Assembly: GCF_958295425.1 (NCBI RefSeq) | Contig: NC_081142.1 | Coordinates: 17,242,284-17,306,283 of the forward strand | Length of the DNA stretch: 64,000 nucleotides | Reading direction: 5' to 3' | From: Solea solea | Lineage: Eukaryota; Chordata; Actinopteri; Pleuronectiformes; Soleidae | Shown: positions 60,403-64,000 of the stretch, one piece after another | How positions within the stretch are numbered: position 1 is the first letter of the stretch | Layout of the letters: each line of letters opens with the position of its first letter | Notes under the pieces: model-generated | Seen by the model: only the letters and a program-made list of their open reading frames with translations | Told to the model about the DNA's origin: nothing | Database searches by the model: none | Made by a program: the position numbers and the translations under genes

Positions 60403-63400
60403 TAAAAAGTAAACCACACACCTGAAAATGCTGCAGTTTCAAGATTACATAGATACAAGATTCTTGATGTGAAGCGGCAGGGATTACAATTATAACATGA
60501 TAATTTAGGTTTTTTTGAAGGTAGGTTTTCAGGTATAAAAGGCTGCTGATAACAACCTTGTTTTTCCCCCTTTCCTTACCCTTCCCTTACGCAGCGAAGA
60601 TCAGATTAACCCTTTAAAACCGAGTGTATCGCTGACGACACGTTTGCACAAGCGCACTTTGCATGACTGTAGTTACGCAACGTTTTGTGCTATCGGAAAA
60701 TATACAACGGTCCTGAAAGCTGAGAAGTTGCACGTCAAAGCCAATGTGTGGTTATTACGGTAATTTCACTTGAGCTGAGAATCGGTGTCTTTGTCGTGTG
60801 TTTTTGCACATTGAGGGACTTGAAAAGACTCCATTTTTTAATACTGTTCAAATTTCAAATTTAACACGCAAAATCTGTTGCTTGTGTACAACTGCAGTGT
60901 CTTTCCAAATGAAACCATTTTTCTTCATTTTAAATTGTTAAAACAGCATTTTAACATGCAGTAAATTGTAAATAACTACCAGATATTGGAAGTGATTCTG
61001 GAAAAATGGACAAATGCACACACACACAAATAAATAAATAGCTGTCAATAAATACACCATGTTGTGTACATCTTAAACATTTAACTACAATCCAATAGTC
61101 TGCAGATACACTTCCAACTGTTACTCTTACTAAGCACACAATATCTTCAAGGCTTCTGGTTCTCTGCGGGAACTCATGCTGAATCAAGACAACTGCTGCT
61201 TTAAACTTGTTAGCAAATCATCAAAGAGCTGCGGTTAATATTTATTTGGCCGCCGTCCTCCGCTGTAATGTCACCACTCAACAACCAAAGGGAAGGCTAA
61301 ACAGGCCTAATGGGACCATGTGACTGGACTTGAGAAAGTGGCTCAGAACAGCAAATTCAATTATCATGTTAGAATTCTGCATGAAAACAATCTACACTAG
61401 AAATTAGACATATTCCTGTCAGATGACTCCCGTTAGTAGGGATAATGACATTTGGAATAACCTCGCGCCTTCTTTGACTCTTATCAAATGTTTACAAAAG
61501 GGTTTAATGTGCTAAACTGCTGTTCTGTGCCAGCACTGAGCAGTGTTCTCAAGGAGGAACTTGGTGGTGATGCGTTATGGGTGAATTGAGCAGGTCAGGT
61601 ATAAAGGAGATACAACCAAAAGAATATGAACCTTATTTGTCATTGTTGTGGGTCTGAAATAGTTTACAATGTGAGATAATGATTGTTTTAGTCATATTTT
61701 CTGTTTTTATTTGACTTTGTAAAGCAGAAATGTGATCTGTGGTTTCGTTTTTCTTACAAAATCTTCAAAATTGTCATTATTCCTTTAGCCATTTTATTGT
61801 TCAGACAACACTTAAACTTCTTTCCTGTTTGATTTCATGTACTAACCCCTCTTGGTATTTTACTTAATGCATTTGTGTGTATGTGTGTCTCACACCCACT
61901 AACGACCCACACCTGTTCCCAATCAACTCACCTGCCCCTGCAATTCCCTGCATGTCCACCCATTTATGTACTCTTTGCAACTTTCCCTTGTCTTGGAAAT
62001 GTTCCTGCTTCCTGTCAGTGTTTGTTTGCCTGCTCCATGTTGTCTTCATGCGCATAATCACCTGTTTACTTCATAAAAAAAAACTGTCCCCAGTCTCACA
62101 CTTAGCAGAAAGTGATGTCAATCATGAAGCATGGGTCTTTGTTTGCCGGACAGATCAACAAACCTCGGTCTGAAGTCAAGGACACAGTGTTTCACTGTTA
62201 CGTTAAACGCGTACATCCATACGTAAATATGACCCCACATTAGCAGGTGCAGACACACACACACACATGACTGGGCACGTGCATGCTCTCATTTCCTCTG
62301 TACTGAAGCTTCTGGCACACAAACCTGACTTTAAAAACTAACTTAAAATGACACTTTGATTGGTTTAATGCATGTTATACCCAAATCACACTTTTGCACT
62401 TTGGCAAAGTGGATTTATACTCATCTTAAATGCATGTATGGCATGTGAGCGCTTTTCAACCATCTAAGCACATGGTTTAATGTGCTCGGATCGGTGAAAA
62501 GAGCTCACTGCCTTTTTGAACTTCACAACAACTGTGAGTTTGTTTTTGTTTTTTATAAAACAGGTCTACGTAGGGATGCACCTTGTCTCATTGAAGACCC
62601 ACTCACTCCGCTTTGGTGAATCTCTAAAGCCTGTTTACCTTTACAAAACAAATCCACTAACGCCCACCAACATCTGGCTTTTTGTTTGCAACGGGAATAG
62701 AGACAAACTGTGTTCCCTCCCAGGACAGATGACTTTGCAATAGAAGCAAGATTTTATTATTATTTAGACATGAAACCCAGGTGAATGCAGTCACTTCCCC
62801 CCCATCTACATCTATATTTTGGCAGTCAAATCGAGGAGTTTTTCATCGATTTACACTTTAGTTTAAAAGAGGTTTGAAAGAGGCACTGAGGGTGAATATA
62901 GAACAATGTAACACAACTCACAATAAAACACAGAAAGACAAACTCCTCTGCTGGCAATGACCAGCTTTTTAGAATCATGGCATGAGTTGCATTACAAGCT
63001 TGTTTTAAATAACATACTGACTTTATTACCAGGGAAGACAGCATGGCAGGTGTCATTTCAAGCTGTGAAAATTGGAGTTTTGTCATGGCTACATGTCGTC
63101 CTGGAGACAGGAGCGTCCACAGATGCATGTTTGTGACAGATTTATTCAATGTAACAGTATCAGAAACTGCTGTAGGGTGAGGCTGAAGATGGGTGTCGCT
63201 CATGAATACTGACAATGCATGAAATAACGGTAATAATTATGACTAATAACTACCATTGCTGATAGCTTGTAATCTCATCCTGTCAGGAGCTGTGGCTGGT
63301 GTGATCCCACTGCAAGATGGCTTCTTATTTTCAATTATTCAGGAATTGAGAATTTGTTTGACCTAGGTTTTAATGTGTTGTAATAAAAAAGAGCATGGGC

Positions 63401-64000
63401 ATGAACTTATAAATAAATAGGTGGAAGTAAGTTATGGGGGATCATGGAGCTCAAATCCTGTGTGCAGCACAACCTCAGTTTTTGATGAATTCATGTTGAA
63501 CTGTCATTTTGTGGCTTACCAGGGAAAGTATCACGTAATATGTAATTATTTTGTTGCAGTTACAGAACTATACGATGCAAACTCAGTCCCTAATGTGTGC
63601 TTCTTCGTTATTAGGTAATTGTTGCTCTTGTGTAATGATTATCCATCTTCTTTCCCCCCACGGGGACTTGTCCTCCTGGGTCAGGTTTTGCCGCATCCTG
63701 CGAGGGGGCCTTCAAACTTTCGGATGCTCACAAAGGCCCCATTCTCCATGGTGTTGCTCTTCTTCATCATCCAGCCCCAGGGCATGGCAGATCTGCTCAA
63801 ACCCCTGTATTGTCTGAGCAAAACCACATATTAAATTTGGCCGGCATAAGCCATTTCATTGAGCGGCAGCAGGAATTCCTTTTCTGGGTCATTCATCTGT
63901 GTACATGGTTTGAACACACATTTGAAACAAAGCAGGCCAGTCAAGGATAATATTGAGGAAGTTACATACATTTCAAGTCTTGCAGCATATGTCATTTCTG

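Larger units (their letters stand above)
51491..64000. other. Gene-free region upstream of foxd3
   Basis: No coding exon is recognised on either strand over 12.5 kb. In vertebrates the DNA upstream of FOXD3 towards ATG4C carries neural-crest enhancers (established), so regulatory content is expected. Repeat-free blocks that look like candidate conserved elements are 51890-52080, 54635-54920, 56140-56400, 58540-59260, 61200-61500 and 63640-63900. Between them lie microsatellites (52609-52629, 53018-53130, 53452-53500, 53626-53668), a CCCTAACC-family repeat (53745-53950), an RTE-like fragment (60262-60402) and a possible dispersed repeat near 60600-60870. The longest frames (183 codons at 58944-59495 minus, 129 at 62826-63215 minus) lack family resemblance. 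Confidence 0.6.

Overview
This window is vertebrate nuclear DNA, most likely from a percomorph-type teleost. The genes are intron-split with GT/AG splice sites, and the background is AT-rich with many microsatellites. It also carries teleost-typical repeats: tRNA-derived SINEs, ATCGATTAATC-rich MITEs, RTE-like LINE 3' ends with GATG tails, and CCCTAACC-rich dispersed repeats. No species can be named from sequence alone. Five genes are recognised by reading spliced exons: pgm1 (first coding exon only), efcab7, itgb3bp (CENP-R), alg6 and foxd3. Their order and relative orientations match human 1p31 (FOXD3-ALG6-ITGB3BP-EFCAB7-PGM1), so this is an old conserved synteny block.

Layout from left to right. 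1-2735: 5' end of pgm1 on the minus strand, with the rest of the gene beyond the left edge. 2736-6755: intergenic, with a SINE that has been invaded by a younger SINE headed by an almost intact tRNA-Pro(AGG). 6756-17549: efcab7, minus strand, 13 coding exons, 617 aa. 17550-18071: a 522-bp divergent promoter shared with itgb3bp. 18072-24945: itgb3bp, plus strand, 8 coding exons, 148 aa. 24946-27745: a convergent intergenic stretch. 27746-43800: alg6, minus strand, 14 coding exons, 505 aa. 43801-49524: intergenic. 49525-50715: the single-exon foxd3, minus strand, 396 aa. 50716-64000: a gene-free region upstream of foxd3 that contains several blocks resembling conserved non-coding DNA.

The genes do not form one pathway. 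pgm1 and alg6 both act in glucose-phosphate and glycosylation metabolism. efcab7 is a ciliary Hedgehog regulator, itgb3bp encodes a centromere protein, and foxd3 is a neural-crest and pluripotency transcription factor. Every coding exon listed joins in a consistent reading frame; the junctions were worked out by hand from splice sites and family resemblance, not from transcripts.

I found no undescribed system such as a novel mobile cassette. The points most worth a second look are: a Pro-to-Gln change in the foxd3 forkhead domain; three RFX-type half-sites in the efcab7/itgb3bp divergent promoter; a possible alternative itgb3bp isoform with a hydrophobic tail; a TG microsatellite acting as the pyrimidine tract of an alg6 acceptor; and the tRNA-Pro-headed nested SINE.
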